This document shows positions 1 to 8,464 of a DNA stretch of 64,000 bases, one piece after another (position 1 is the first letter of the stretch; the number at the start of each line of letters is the position of its first letter). The notes below the pieces were generated by a model, which was not told where the DNA came from, made no database searches, and saw nothing but the letters and a program-made list of their open reading frames with translations. The translations under genes were made by a program, and so were the position numbers. Source of the stretch: Mucilaginibacter lappiensis (GTDB taxonomy: Bacteria; Bacteroidota; Bacteroidia; Sphingobacteriales; Sphingobacteriaceae). The stretch lies in assembly GCF_900155965.1 (NCBI RefSeq), contig NZ_FTMG01000001.1, forward strand, positions 124,001 through 188,000. The letters are read 5' to 3'.

Positions 1-1
1 C

Positions 2-778
2 TGGGCCAAAACAGGCACAGCCAGCTATGCGCAGCAAACCATCGCTATCTTGAATGGCTGGTCATACAATTTTCAAGGTTATGGCTTAAAGGATTCCTCC
101 ACCAATCCTAATCAGCCAGATTTGGAAGCTTCATGGACAACGCCAAGCTTTGTGGCCGCGGCTGAGATCATCAGGTATTACAAAGTTAACGGAGTAGGTT
201 CGGGTTGGTCGGCTGCGGATATTAACCAATTCAGTAGTTTTCTGAATCTGGTTAAAAATAATTATATTAACAACACCCCTACCACGTACAATAACAACTG
301 GGATGCCTCGGCAGGATATGCAAAAATGGCTATTGGTGTATTTTTGAACAGCGCTACTGTATTTCAAAATGGTGAAGATATGATCAAAAACTATCTGCCT
401 ATAGTTATACAAAGCGATGGTACACTCCCTGAATTATGCGACAGGCAAGATTGTGTTCATTACCAGTACACTTTAACTGCATTGGCATATGCAGCTCAGA
501 TTGCCGAAATCCAAGGCGATAACTCCATCTGGACAGCCAACTCAAGCAGGATCAGTGCAGGATATGATTTTATGAGGAAAGCTTACAATCAATCTACAGG
601 CTGTAATTACTGTACAGTTAACAGCCCCGTATTTCCCGGAACAGAGGTTGCTTATAATCAATATAATACCGCTAACTTAAAATCATTAAGAGAGATTAAT
701 CCGCCAAATGGTGTACCTAATGATAATACCTTTTTAGGATTTACAAGCTATACACATTTCAATGTATCCGGCTTATAA
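2..778 (+). CDS. Alginate lyase family protein, 3' part only
   Basis: The reading frame is open from base 2 and runs to a TAA at 776-778, so the gene begins upstream of the window and the TTG near base 50 is not a start. The fragment looks like the alpha/alpha-barrel lyases of the alginate_lyase fold. It has an NNWDASAGYAKMAIGVFL segment of the kind that holds the catalytic Asn in this family, then DGTLPEL followed about 10 residues later by HYQYTLTAL, which corresponds to the family's G-x-xP-E-L...HY..Y.L pattern with catalytic His and Tyr. Such enzymes cleave uronate polysaccharides by beta-elimination in the periplasm or outside the cell. The substrate cannot be read from the fragment. The gene converges with the efflux operon, from which it is separated by a perfect palindrome. 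Confidence 0.75.
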   Translation, partial: WAKTGTASYAQQTIAILNGWSYNFQGYGLKDSSTNPNQPDLEASWTTPSFVAAAEIIRYYKVNGVGSGWSAADINQFSSFLNLVKNNYINNTPTTYNNNWDASAGYAKMAIGVFLNSATVFQNGEDMIKNYLPIVIQSDGTLPELCDRQDCVHYQYTLTALAYAAQIAEIQGDNSIWTANSSRISAGYDFMRKAYNQSTGCNYCTVNSPVFPGTEVAYNQYNTANLKSLREINPPNGVPNDNTFLGFTSYTHFNVSGL

Positions 779-798
779 AAAATAAGCTTTAAAGCAAA

Positions 799-830
799 AA
801 AGCGGCCCTGTAATATTACAGGGCCGCTTT
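799..830. terminator. Perfectly palindromic bidirectional terminator
   Basis: A 32-base perfect palindrome built on AAAGCGGCCCTGTAA and its complement lies 20 bases after the lyase stop and 26 bases before the stop of the convergent efflux gene. The A-rich left edge and T-rich right edge give a U-tract in either direction, so it can end both transcripts. Confidence 0.85.
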
Positions 831-855
831 GCATATATATGGGGTGGAGTTATTT

Positions 856-2277
856 TTATTTCCAGCCACCGCCAACGGAGCGGTATAGGTCTGATACAGC
901 GTTTAAACGTGCATTCTTTACGGTTGCCAGATCAAGCTCACTTTGCAATACATTGCTTTGAGCAGTGATCACTTCCAGGTAAGTAGCCTGTCCGTTTCTG
1001 AATAATAAGTTGGCATTGCTGGTAGCTTTTTGTAAAGTACTAACACGGTCAGCAATAATGCCTTGCTGTGTTTTCAGCTTTTCAATCTTCACTAAAGCGT
1101 CAGATACTTCACCAACAGCATTTAAAACAGACTGCCTGAACTGTAAAACAGTTTTTTCGCGATCAACCAGTGCAACCTTGTACTGGGTTTTCAATTGTCT
1201 ATGCTGAAACAATGGTTGAGCTACAGCACCGGCTACAGTACCGAACAAAGAAGCTGGGATAGTAAACCAGTTGCTTGCTCTGAAGGTATTTAAACCACCT
1301 GTTCCGGTAATAGTTAACGATGGATACATGTTAGCCTGTGCTATGCCTACGTTTGCATTAGCAATAGTTAAGGCTAACTCCGCGCTTTTCACATCCGGTC
1401 TGTGGCTTACTACTACAGATGGTACGCCTGCTGATAGATTTTCAGGTATAGCTACCTCTTCTAAACGAACGGTACGTTCAATCCTGTCAGGAAGTGAGCC
1501 AGTTAGTATTTTTATGGCATTCTCCTGAATAGCGATATTCTGTTCAAACCCCGGAACCAACTGAGCTGCAGCTAAGCGCTGAGCATCAGCCTGTTGCACA
1601 GCTAATAATGTAGTTTGACCTGCATCAAATTGTAAACGGATAATACGCAAAGTACTGTCATTAAGCCTTACATTCTTTTGTGCTATAGCTAGCTGATCAT
1701 CCAGCATCAATAAATTATAATAACCTTGTGATACACTGGCTACTATGTTAGTTTGGAGCAATTTTTTAGCTTCGGCTGTTTGAAGGTACGATGCCAGCGC
1801 CGATCTGCTTTGATTGCGGATCTTGCCCCAGATATCGGCTTCCCAGGTCAGTGCAAGGTTAGCATTGTAATCCTCGATGTGTTTGCTGCCAATATTGTAT
1901 TGGGTTAAACTTAAACCGGTAACACTGTTATTTGAAGGACGGTTGGTATTAGCCGTTACGTTCAGGTTAAGCTCAGGAACATAGTTCCATTTTACCTGTT
2001 TAAACAGTAACTGTGATGCTTCGATGTTTTTAACAGCGATCTGCATATCGTAATTTTTAGCGATAGCGCTATCAATTAATTTTTGCAGCGTAACATCTGT
2101 AAAAAAACTCTTCCATTGAACATCAGCAATACTGCTGGTATCACTGGTGTTAGCTGCATTTCTGAAATTAGCAGGCAGCTCTGCTTTTGGAGTGGCCACA
2201 TCCTTTGATACTTTACAGGCGCTTATAAAGGCAGCCATCAGTATTAAAAAGGAGTATGGATTTATATATCGTTTCAT
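856..2277 (-). CDS. RND efflux outer-membrane factor (OprM/TolC-type lipoprotein)
   Basis: This 473-residue protein starts with a lipoprotein signal peptide ending in ISAC (Cys about residue 21). It carries the two repeated alpha-helical OEP domains of the NodT/OprM family: AALTWEADIWGKIRNQSRSA in the first half (LxWExDxWG is the family signature) and GTVAGAVAQPLFQHRQLK near residue 350. Proteins of this type form trimeric channels through the outer membrane that dock onto an RND pump. It is the last gene of a three-gene operon, 27 bases after the pump gene. The length is normal for the family. The exported substrate cannot be inferred. Confidence 0.93.
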   Translation of the reverse strand: MKRYINPYSFLILMAAFISACKVSKDVATPKAELPANFRNAANTSDTSSIADVQWKSFFTDVTLQKLIDSAIAKNYDMQIAVKNIEASQLLFKQVKWNYVPELNLNVTANTNRPSNNSVTGLSLTQYNIGSKHIEDYNANLALTWEADIWGKIRNQSRSALASYLQTAEAKKLLQTNIVASVSQGYYNLLMLDDQLAIAQKNVRLNDSTLRIIRLQFDAGQTTLLAVQQADAQRLAAAQLVPGFEQNIAIQENAIKILTGSLPDRIERTVRLEEVAIPENLSAGVPSVVVSHRPDVKSAELALTIANANVGIAQANMYPSLTITGTGGLNTFRASNWFTIPASLFGTVAGAVAQPLFQHRQLKTQYKVALVDREKTVLQFRQSVLNAVGEVSDALVKIEKLKTQQGIIADRVSTLQKATSNANLLFRNGQATYLEVITAQSNVLQSELDLATVKNARLNAVSDLYRSVGGGWK

Positions 2278-2304
2278 TTTCTTTTAATTTTTAGCTATGC
2301 CTGA

Positions 2305-5300
2305 TTAATTTTTAGCCAGTTCAAAGTCTGTTACATGAACATCTTTACCATTAGTATTCGATGGCGCTTTTGGTGTTCCTGAAACTTTTTCCTGCAAGTA
2401 TTGGAATATCACAAACAGTACCGGTATGATGAATAAACCCAGGATTACGCCTGAAAGCATACCACCTGCTGCACCTATACTGATGGAGTGGTTACCTTGT
2501 GCAGATGGCCCTGTAGCGATACTCATCGGGAACAAACCGAATACGAATGCGAGTGATGTCATGATGATTGGCCTTATCCTTAACCTGGCTGCTTCTATAG
2601 CTGAATCAACCAAAGTATGACCTGCTCTTCGTCGTTGTACCGCATATTCCACAATAAGAATGGCGTTTTTGGCTAACAGACCAATGAGCATGATCAGGGC
2701 TACCTGTACATAGATGTTGTTTTCAATACCGGTTAAACCTAATACCACAAACACACCAAATATACCTGTAGGGATGGAAAGTATTACCGCCAATGGCAAA
2801 ATGTAACTTTCATACTGTGCTGATAATAAGAAATATACAAATATCAAACAAAGCATAAATATCACAGCCGATTGCCCGCCTGAGGAAATTTCCTCACGTG
2901 TTTGGCCAGAGAACTCATAAGCATAGCCATTTGGCAATTGTTCTTTAGCTGTTTCCTCTATTGCCTTAATAGCATCACCTGAGCTGTAACCTGGTTTAGG
3001 AATAGCCTGAACCTCTATAGAGTTAAACAGGTTGTAACGTGAAGCAGTTTCTGAACCATAAACACGGGTTAGTTTAACGAGTGTGTTAATAGGCACAGTT
3101 TCTCCTGCCTTGTTTTTAACAAATACACGATCAATAGATGTAGGGTCGGTCCTATCGGCAATATCAGCCTGAACTATCACACGGTAGTATTTACCAAAGC
3201 GGTTAAAGTCTGAAGCTTGCGCAGTACCAAAGTAAGCCTGCATTGTTGCTAAAATGTCTCTGACACTTACGCCTAATTGATTAGCCTTTTCATCATCAAC
3301 TTCTAACTGTAATTGAGGATAATTGGCTTTATAAGAAGTAAAGGCATAAGCAACTGCCGGTTTTGCCATTAGCTTTCCTATAAAGTTATTGGCTACGCCG
3401 CTAAATTTATCTAACCTGCCATTGGTTCTATCCTGGAGCTGTACGTCCAATGCTTCTACGTTACTAAATCCAGGAACAGTTGGAAAGCTGAACACGAAGA
3501 AGGTACCGCTTGGTATGCCAGCTAATTTCCCTCTTATTATATTTTGTATATCATCAATATTCTTAACGGCGCCCCTGTCTTTATTAGGTTTTAACAACAG
3601 GAAGATCTGACCCGCTGATGGGCTGTTGGATAGTGTTAAAAAGTTAAAGCCAGACAACGCCATCACAAATCTTGCTGATGGTAAAGCTCTCAACTCTTTT
3701 TCGGCCTGGTTAATTATTTTACTGGTATTGGCTAATGAAGTTCCGGATGGCGATGAGACAGCGATAGCCACAAAGCCCTGATCCTCAGTTGGAATAAAGC
3801 CTGTTTTTGTTTTGTTCACCAGGTAAACTGTAGCAACAATTATTAATGCAAGCCCAGCCATACTGATCCATTTATTACGGATAAGAATTTTTAAGGCCCC
3901 AACGTACCTGGTGGTCATATAATTAAACCCTCCATTAAAGCCTGCGTAAAATTTATCAACAAAGCTTTGCTTAGGTGCTTCGTGGCCATCTGCAGTATGC
4001 TTATTCTTTAAAAATAAAGCAGCCAGGGCAGGACTTAAAGTTAAGGCGTTAACAGCCGAAATAATGATGGCTATAGACATTGTTAAGGCAAACTGCCTGT
4101 AAAATATACCTGTTGAACCTGTCATGAAACTAACCGGTAAAAACACCGCCGCCATAACCAATGTAATAGATATAATCGCACCGCTAATTTCGTGCATAGC
4201 CTCGGTAGTTGCCTCTTTCGGGGTAAGACTCGGGTCGTGCTCCATTTTGGCATGCACCGCCTCCACTACCACAATCGCGTCATCCACCACAATACCGATG
4301 GCTAATACGAGGGCGAACAAGGTTAAAAGGTTAACAGAGAAACCGAAAAGGTTCATGAAGAAGAAGGTACCAATAATGGCCACCGGAACCGCTATGGCCG
4401 GTATCAATGTTGACCTGAAATCTTGCAGGAATATAAATACTACGATAAATACCAGTATAAAAGCCTCTACCAATGTATGCTCCACCTGGTCAATTGATTC
4501 ATCAAGGTCGGTTTTGGTACGATAAAATTGATTGTATTTGATACCTACCGGGAAATCCTTTGATAGCTTTACCATCAACTTATCAATGGCAATCTGGATT
4601 TCGTTGGCGTTTGAGCCCGACAATTGTATAATACCAATAGTAATACCTTCGTATCCGTTTAAACGGTTCACACTGCTATAGCTATAAGCGCCCAGTTCAA
4701 CACGAGCTACATCTTTTAAACGTAACACAGAACCATCTGCATTTGCACGGATAGCAATATTTTGATACTCCTCTGGCGTAGTAAGCTTACCTTTATATTT
4801 AATTACATATTCAAATGCTTCATTACTTCGCTCCCCTAACCTACCAGGCGCTGCTTCCAGGTTTTTGTCCTGTATGGCGGTCATTACTTCAGCGGGAGTA
4901 ATTTTGTAAGTAGCCAACTGAGTAGGATTTAACCAAACACGCATGGAGTAATCCTTAATACCACCAAATACACTGGCAGAACCAACACCCGGAATACGTT
5001 TGATTTCGGGAATGATATTGATCTGTGCATAGTTGTTTACAAAAGTCGCGTCGTATTTTTTAGGATCTTCTGAGTAAATACCCATAGCTCCAATAAAGCT
5101 ATTTTGCTGTTTGGTAGTAGTTATACCATATTGTACAACTTCTGCAGGTAACTGGCTTGTTGCTTGTGAAACACGGTTTTGAACGTTCACCGCCGCCTGA
5201 TCGGGGTTGGTGCCTTGTTGAAAGTAAACCGTGATACCCAATGTACCGTCATTACTGGCAGTGGAAGTCATGTAGGTCATGTTTTCCACACCATTAATTG

Positions 5301-5502
5301 CTTCTTCCAATGACGGAGTCACGGAACGTAAAATAGTCTCGGCATTAGCGCCCGGATAAACAGCTGAAACCAATACCGACGGAGGTGCGATATTCGGAAA
5401 CCGCTCTAAGGGCAATTTTGTTAAACCAAGCACACCAACGATCACCAATAATATGGAGATAACTGTTGAGAGTACTGGTCTTTCTATAAATTTCTGAAAC
5501 AT
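2305..5502 (-). CDS. RND multidrug efflux permease, HAE1 (AcrB) family
   Basis: At 1065 residues this is a full-length hydrophobe/amphiphile efflux pump. It begins with the typical MFQKFIERPVLSTVISILLVIVG first transmembrane helix. The proton-relay pair is present in TM4 (GIVVDDAIVVVEAVHAKME) and the relay Lys in TM10 (LLAKNAILIVEYA). Two large periplasmic loops carry porter-domain segments. The protein exchanges protons for export of drugs, bile-like or other amphiphilic molecules across the inner membrane, working with the flanking fusion protein and outer-membrane factor. It lies 24 bases downstream of the fusion-protein gene, on the same strand, consistent with one transcript. The substrate is unknown. 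Confidence 0.96.
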   Translation of the reverse strand: MFQKFIERPVLSTVISILLVIVGVLGLTKLPLERFPNIAPPSVLVSAVYPGANAETILRSVTPSLEEAINGVENMTYMTSTASNDGTLGITVYFQQGTNPDQAAVNVQNRVSQATSQLPAEVVQYGITTTKQQNSFIGAMGIYSEDPKKYDATFVNNYAQINIIPEIKRIPGVGSASVFGGIKDYSMRVWLNPTQLATYKITPAEVMTAIQDKNLEAAPGRLGERSNEAFEYVIKYKGKLTTPEEYQNIAIRANADGSVLRLKDVARVELGAYSYSSVNRLNGYEGITIGIIQLSGSNANEIQIAIDKLMVKLSKDFPVGIKYNQFYRTKTDLDESIDQVEHTLVEAFILVFIVVFIFLQDFRSTLIPAIAVPVAIIGTFFFMNLFGFSVNLLTLFALVLAIGIVVDDAIVVVEAVHAKMEHDPSLTPKEATTEAMHEISGAIISITLVMAAVFLPVSFMTGSTGIFYRQFALTMSIAIIISAVNALTLSPALAALFLKNKHTADGHEAPKQSFVDKFYAGFNGGFNYMTTRYVGALKILIRNKWISMAGLALIIVATVYLVNKTKTGFIPTEDQGFVAIAVSSPSGTSLANTSKIINQAEKELRALPSARFVMALSGFNFLTLSNSPSAGQIFLLLKPNKDRGAVKNIDDIQNIIRGKLAGIPSGTFFVFSFPTVPGFSNVEALDVQLQDRTNGRLDKFSGVANNFIGKLMAKPAVAYAFTSYKANYPQLQLEVDDEKANQLGVSVRDILATMQAYFGTAQASDFNRFGKYYRVIVQADIADRTDPTSIDRVFVKNKAGETVPINTLVKLTRVYGSETASRYNLFNSIEVQAIPKPGYSSGDAIKAIEETAKEQLPNGYAYEFSGQTREEISSGGQSAVIFMLCLIFVYFLLSAQYESYILPLAVILSIPTGIFGVFVVLGLTGIENNIYVQVALIMLIGLLAKNAILIVEYAVQRRRAGHTLVDSAIEAARLRIRPIIMTSLAFVFGLFPMSIATGPSAQGNHSISIGAAGGMLSGVILGLFIIPVLFVIFQYLQEKVSGTPKAPSNTNGKDVHVTDFELAKN

Positions 5503-5526
5503 GACTTTAAAGTTTAAGTGTATGTA

Positions 5527-6669
5527 TTATTTTTTTGTTACAGCGGCGTCAGCTACTTTACCTGTAGCCTTTTGAGGTTGGATCACCATACCCTCCTGTA
5601 ATTTATCAACACCGCTTAACACAATCTGGTCGCCTACTTTTACGCCGTCTTTAACCAGGTAATTGTCGCCGTTTTTACCAACAATATTAATTTCCTGTTT
5701 TTTCACCTTGCTGCTATCACCCAGGGTAAATACAAATACCTTATCCTGCATATCAACAGTTGCTGATTCAGGTATTATTAAAGCATCTTTATGTTCCAGG
5801 CTCAAGCGAACTTTACCGGTGTTACCAGAGCGTAACAAACCTTGCTGGTTAGCAAAAGTTGCACGAACGGTAATAGCGCCGGTGTTTTTATCAAACTGGC
5901 CGTCGATCATATCTATTTTACCTTGTTTAGCATACTCAGTACCGTCTGCCAATAATAAAGATACTGCCGGCAGTTGTTTTAGTTTATCGCCCAGGGTTTG
6001 ACCAGGATATTGCTCTTTAAAGTTTACAAAATCTTTCTCGCCTAATGAGAAATAAACGTGTACCTCATGTACGTCTGATAGTTGAGTAAGTGCATCAACA
6101 TCTGTTGGGGCTACTAAACTTCCTTGTTTTTTAATTAACCTGCCAATGTAACCACTTACTGGCGCTTTGATCAGGGTATAACCCAAATTGATCTGAGCGG
6201 TTGATATGTTTGCCTTAGCTTGTTCAATGTTTGCTTTCGCAACCTGATTGGTGGCTTTAGCTGTTTTTAACTGATAGTCAGAAACTACTTTGTTTTCAAC
6301 TAATGGAGTTAACTTATCAATTTCCAGTTGTGAATTAAGCTGGGTTGCTTCGGCAGCATGTAAAGCGGCAATCGCGTTATTTAAAGCTGCGCGGTAAGGT
6401 TGCTCGTTAATTTTAAAGATTGGCTGGCCTGCGCTTACAAAAGCGCCTTCGTCAACAAATACTTTATCTAAAGCACCACTTACTTGTGGACGTATCTCTA
6501 CATTAATAGTACCTTCTATTGATGCAGGGTATTCCTGGTAAGTAGTTTGTGTGCCTGCTGTAACAGCGGCTACGGGTAAAGATGGCGGTGGTGGAGCCTG
6601 CTGTGTTTGAGGCTTTGAAGAACAACCATATAATGAAAGTGCTAAAAGCGCTAAAATGAAACTTTTCAT
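5527..6669 (-). CDS. RND efflux periplasmic adaptor (AcrA/MexA-type)
   Basis: This 380-residue membrane-fusion protein has a lipoprotein signal (LALSLYGCSSK, Cys about residue 16), a biotinyl-lipoyl half motif (EIRPQVSGALDKVFVDEGAFVSAGQPIFKI), a coiled-coil hairpin (roughly residues 95-160), the second lipoyl half (NLGYTLIKAPVSGYIGRLIKKQGSLV) and a C-terminal beta-barrel. It bridges the inner-membrane pump and the outer-membrane channel. It is the first gene of the operon. The 292-base gap upstream, up to the tetR stop, should hold the operon promoter and contains a double operator-like palindrome. Confidence 0.94.
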   Translation of the reverse strand: MKSFILALLALSLYGCSSKPQTQQAPPPPSLPVAAVTAGTQTTYQEYPASIEGTINVEIRPQVSGALDKVFVDEGAFVSAGQPIFKINEQPYRAALNNAIAALHAAEATQLNSQLEIDKLTPLVENKVVSDYQLKTAKATNQVAKANIEQAKANISTAQINLGYTLIKAPVSGYIGRLIKKQGSLVAPTDVDALTQLSDVHEVHVYFSLGEKDFVNFKEQYPGQTLGDKLKQLPAVSLLLADGTEYAKQGKIDMIDGQFDKNTGAITVRATFANQQGLLRSGNTGKVRLSLEHKDALIIPESATVDMQDKVFVFTLGDSSKVKKQEINIVGKNGDNYLVKDGVKVGDQIVLSGVDKLQEGMVIQPQKATGKVADAAVTKK

Positions 6670-6913
6670 AAATAATTAATTTTTGATGATGATAAATGAT
6701 AGAGATTGAAATGACCTAATGGTCTGCATATATGTTGATTGAGTTATGTTCATGTGTATATGATCTTGTTGTATGCAGCTAACGCCCCTGGTAAGCTGTG
6801 CTTGTTTTAACAGTTTTAAGCTTCTTAATGCTGTTAATGAGTAATAGGTAAAAGTTGATGTCCATGATTGTATATATTTATGTGCTTGATGGATAGATGT
6901 TTAAACTTTATAT

Positions 6914-6947
6914 GTTTAACAGTGTTAAATAATTTAACACTGTTTTA
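6914..6947. promoter_or_regulatory. Putative TetR operator upstream of the efflux operon
   Basis: AACAGTGTTAAAT and its exact complement flank one central A at 6918-6944. This can also be read as two overlapping copies of TTTAACA-s-TGTTAAA. The same 15-base core recurs in front of the tetR gene, so it is probably the binding site of the adjacent repressor. It lies about 245 bases before the adaptor start codon, just past the tetR stop. Confidence 0.65.
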
Positions 6948-6961
6948 ATATGGGCAAATTT

Positions 6962-7567
6962 TTAAACCCTTTCTATTGATTTAATGATTGTTCCAATGGC
7001 ATCTTTTAATACTTGTTGGTTCATTTCATCAGAGTAACCTCTACGCAGGATATTAATTGATATTAATCCGTGTACTACAGACCAAAAGGTATAATACTTT
7101 AAACAGACCATATCCTTGGTTGGGTGTTCAATGTGCATGAGTTCAATAATAGCCTGACTGAATTCATTGTACGGCCCTTCTGATTCTTCGAGAGTTGCCA
7201 CCATATCGCAGCAGCAATTCATTTCTACCCCGAACATCAGTTGATAAAGCTCCTTATTCTCCATTGCGAAATCCCAATAAGCCAACCACATGGCCTCTAA
7301 CTGTTTTGCCGGCAATTCATGTTTGGCTCTCACCTCTTGTAAGTCACGGGTTAGTATCAGGTAACCTTTCCGGGTAAGCTCTAACAGGATAGCTTCTTTG
7401 TTGGCAAAATATTCATATATAATAGGCGCAGTGTATTCAATCACATCGGCAATTTTACGCATGCTCAAAGCTTGCCAACCCTCCTCTTTTACAATCTGGA
7501 GAGAAGCATCCAGAATATTAATCCTGGTTTCTTCTTTTAAGCGTTGTATCCGTTCTTTGCTTGCCAC
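6962..7567 (-). CDS. TetR/AcrR family transcriptional regulator
   Basis: This 201-residue protein has a clear N-terminal TetR helix-turn-helix: ILDASLQIVKEEGWQALSMRKIADVIEYTAPIIYEYFANKEAILLEL, about residues 15-61. The C-terminal ligand domain is of the WHG/TetR_C type (MWLAYWDFAMENKELYQLMFG). A Cys-Cys-Cys run (NCCCDMV, near residue 117) is unusual and could sense thiols or metal, but that is speculation. It lies directly upstream of the RND operon on the same strand and is flanked by shared palindromes, so local repression of both itself and the pump is the simplest reading. Confidence 0.92.
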   Translation of the reverse strand: MASKERIQRLKEETRINILDASLQIVKEEGWQALSMRKIADVIEYTAPIIYEYFANKEAILLELTRKGYLILTRDLQEVRAKHELPAKQLEAMWLAYWDFAMENKELYQLMFGVEMNCCCDMVATLEESEGPYNEFSQAIIELMHIEHPTKDMVCLKYYTFWSVVHGLISINILRRGYSDEMNQQVLKDAIGTIIKSIERV

Positions 7568-7586
7568 TTTTTTACTTAATTAAATT

Positions 7587-7603
7587 ATTTAACAGTGTTA
7601 AAT
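7587..7603. promoter_or_regulatory. Putative TetR autoregulatory operator
   Basis: A perfect 17-base palindrome, ATTTAACA-G-TGTTAAAT, starts 20 bases before the tetR start codon. Its core matches both halves of the palindrome in front of the efflux operon. Confidence 0.65.
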
Positions 7604-7648
7604 GATTTTACAAAAACAACCGGGTTTTATTTCAGTTCCCGGTTTTTT

Positions 7649-7680
7649 CTAACGACTGTTAATTCATTTAACAGCGTTAG
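7649..7680. promoter_or_regulatory. Degenerate third TetR-like operator
   Basis: CTAACG-a-CTGTTAA and TTAACAG-CGTTAG form an imperfect inverted repeat about 80 bases upstream of tetR. The half-sites resemble the TTTAACAsTGTTAAA core. It may extend the repressor's footprint. Confidence 0.4.
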
Positions 7681-7758
7681 GCAAAAGTATAAAGGATCTA
7701 AACTTTATTTACCATCCTTTTGTCAAATTCATTTCATTGAATTGTCACGTAAATCGCT

Positions 7759-8283
7759 TTATACGTTTGTTTTACTCAATAGGTAAACCAACTGCCCTAA
7801 ATGATATCCCTGGTGAATGGTTCTGTTAATCAGAATATTCAGTTTGTTACGATGTGGCTCTCGCTCAAAATCATCAACTGATATAGCACTATGTTTGGCG
7901 AACCAGGCTTCTGCCGGTAATGCTTCCATCTGTTGTTTAAGCAGTGTGTTCACATTAGTCCAGTAAGATTTCAGTTCTACTATAGATGGTCTTTCGAGCT
8001 CTGCGGCTTCCGGATTTTTCACAAACAGATTATCCAGCTCAGGATGGAGCCTTTCACCCAGTTCCAGGTAAGTGAACATACCATCGCTAACGGCGGTGAG
8101 ATGCCCCAGCAGATACACGCCGCTGTTACGACCGGGTGCTGTTTGCGCCGCCAGTTGCTCGTCGGTTAATTTATCCAATAAAGTGTTGAGTCGGGTATTT
8201 TGCAGTTCCCAGTTAGATATAGCTACTTTAATTGCTGTGTTCAGCAGTGATAGCGCATTGGTTTCGGTTATAATATTGCTCAT
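7759..8283 (-). CDS. DinB family protein
   Basis: The start chosen is the MSNIITETNA methionine at 8283, giving 174 residues; the frame stays open to 8346, but the extra N-terminus (MYQIKSPVKNTRLL...) looks non-native. The protein has the four-helix DinB/YfiT layout with the metal-binding pattern: GVYLLGHLTAVSDG (first His), then NRTIHQGYHLGQLVYL near the C-terminus with two His. Family members are often metal-dependent thiol S-transferases or have no known role. No neighbour points to a pathway. Confidence 0.8.
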   Translation of the reverse strand: MSNIITETNALSLLNTAIKVAISNWELQNTRLNTLLDKLTDEQLAAQTAPGRNSGVYLLGHLTAVSDGMFTYLELGERLHPELDNLFVKNPEAAELERPSIVELKSYWTNVNTLLKQQMEALPAEAWFAKHSAISVDDFEREPHRNKLNILINRTIHQGYHLGQLVYLLSKTNV

Positions 8284-8346
8284 GTTGTGGTGGTTTTTGA
8301 TGATTAAAAGCCTAGTGTTTTTTACCGGACTTTTAATTTGATACAA

Positions 8347-8464
8347 TTATAATTCAAATCCATATTTTTTGGCCCATCTATCTTTGATCTCAGCACGAGA
8401 TTTTACAAACTCATGATCTGTTCCCTGGGCCACGGCATCCAGCGGAAAGCGCAATGGATTATTG
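8347..8464 (-). pseudogene. C-terminal remnant, possibly of a short-chain dehydrogenase
   Basis: Between the DinB gene and the MFS gene the minus strand reads NNPLRFPLDAVAQGTDHEF followed by VKSRAEIKDRWAKKYGFEL and a TAA (8347-8349), with no start codon. The PLRFPLD... then a helical end rich in K/E/W resembles the tail of classical SDR oxidoreductases (PPLRLPLGxDA...). It is out of frame with the MFS gene and overlaps its last codons slightly. I read it as the leftover 3' end of a deleted gene. The family assignment is weak. Confidence 0.4.

Noticed and set aside
4124..4525. Plus-strand ORF inside the RND pump gene
   Set aside because: Antisense shadow of a strongly supported pump gene.
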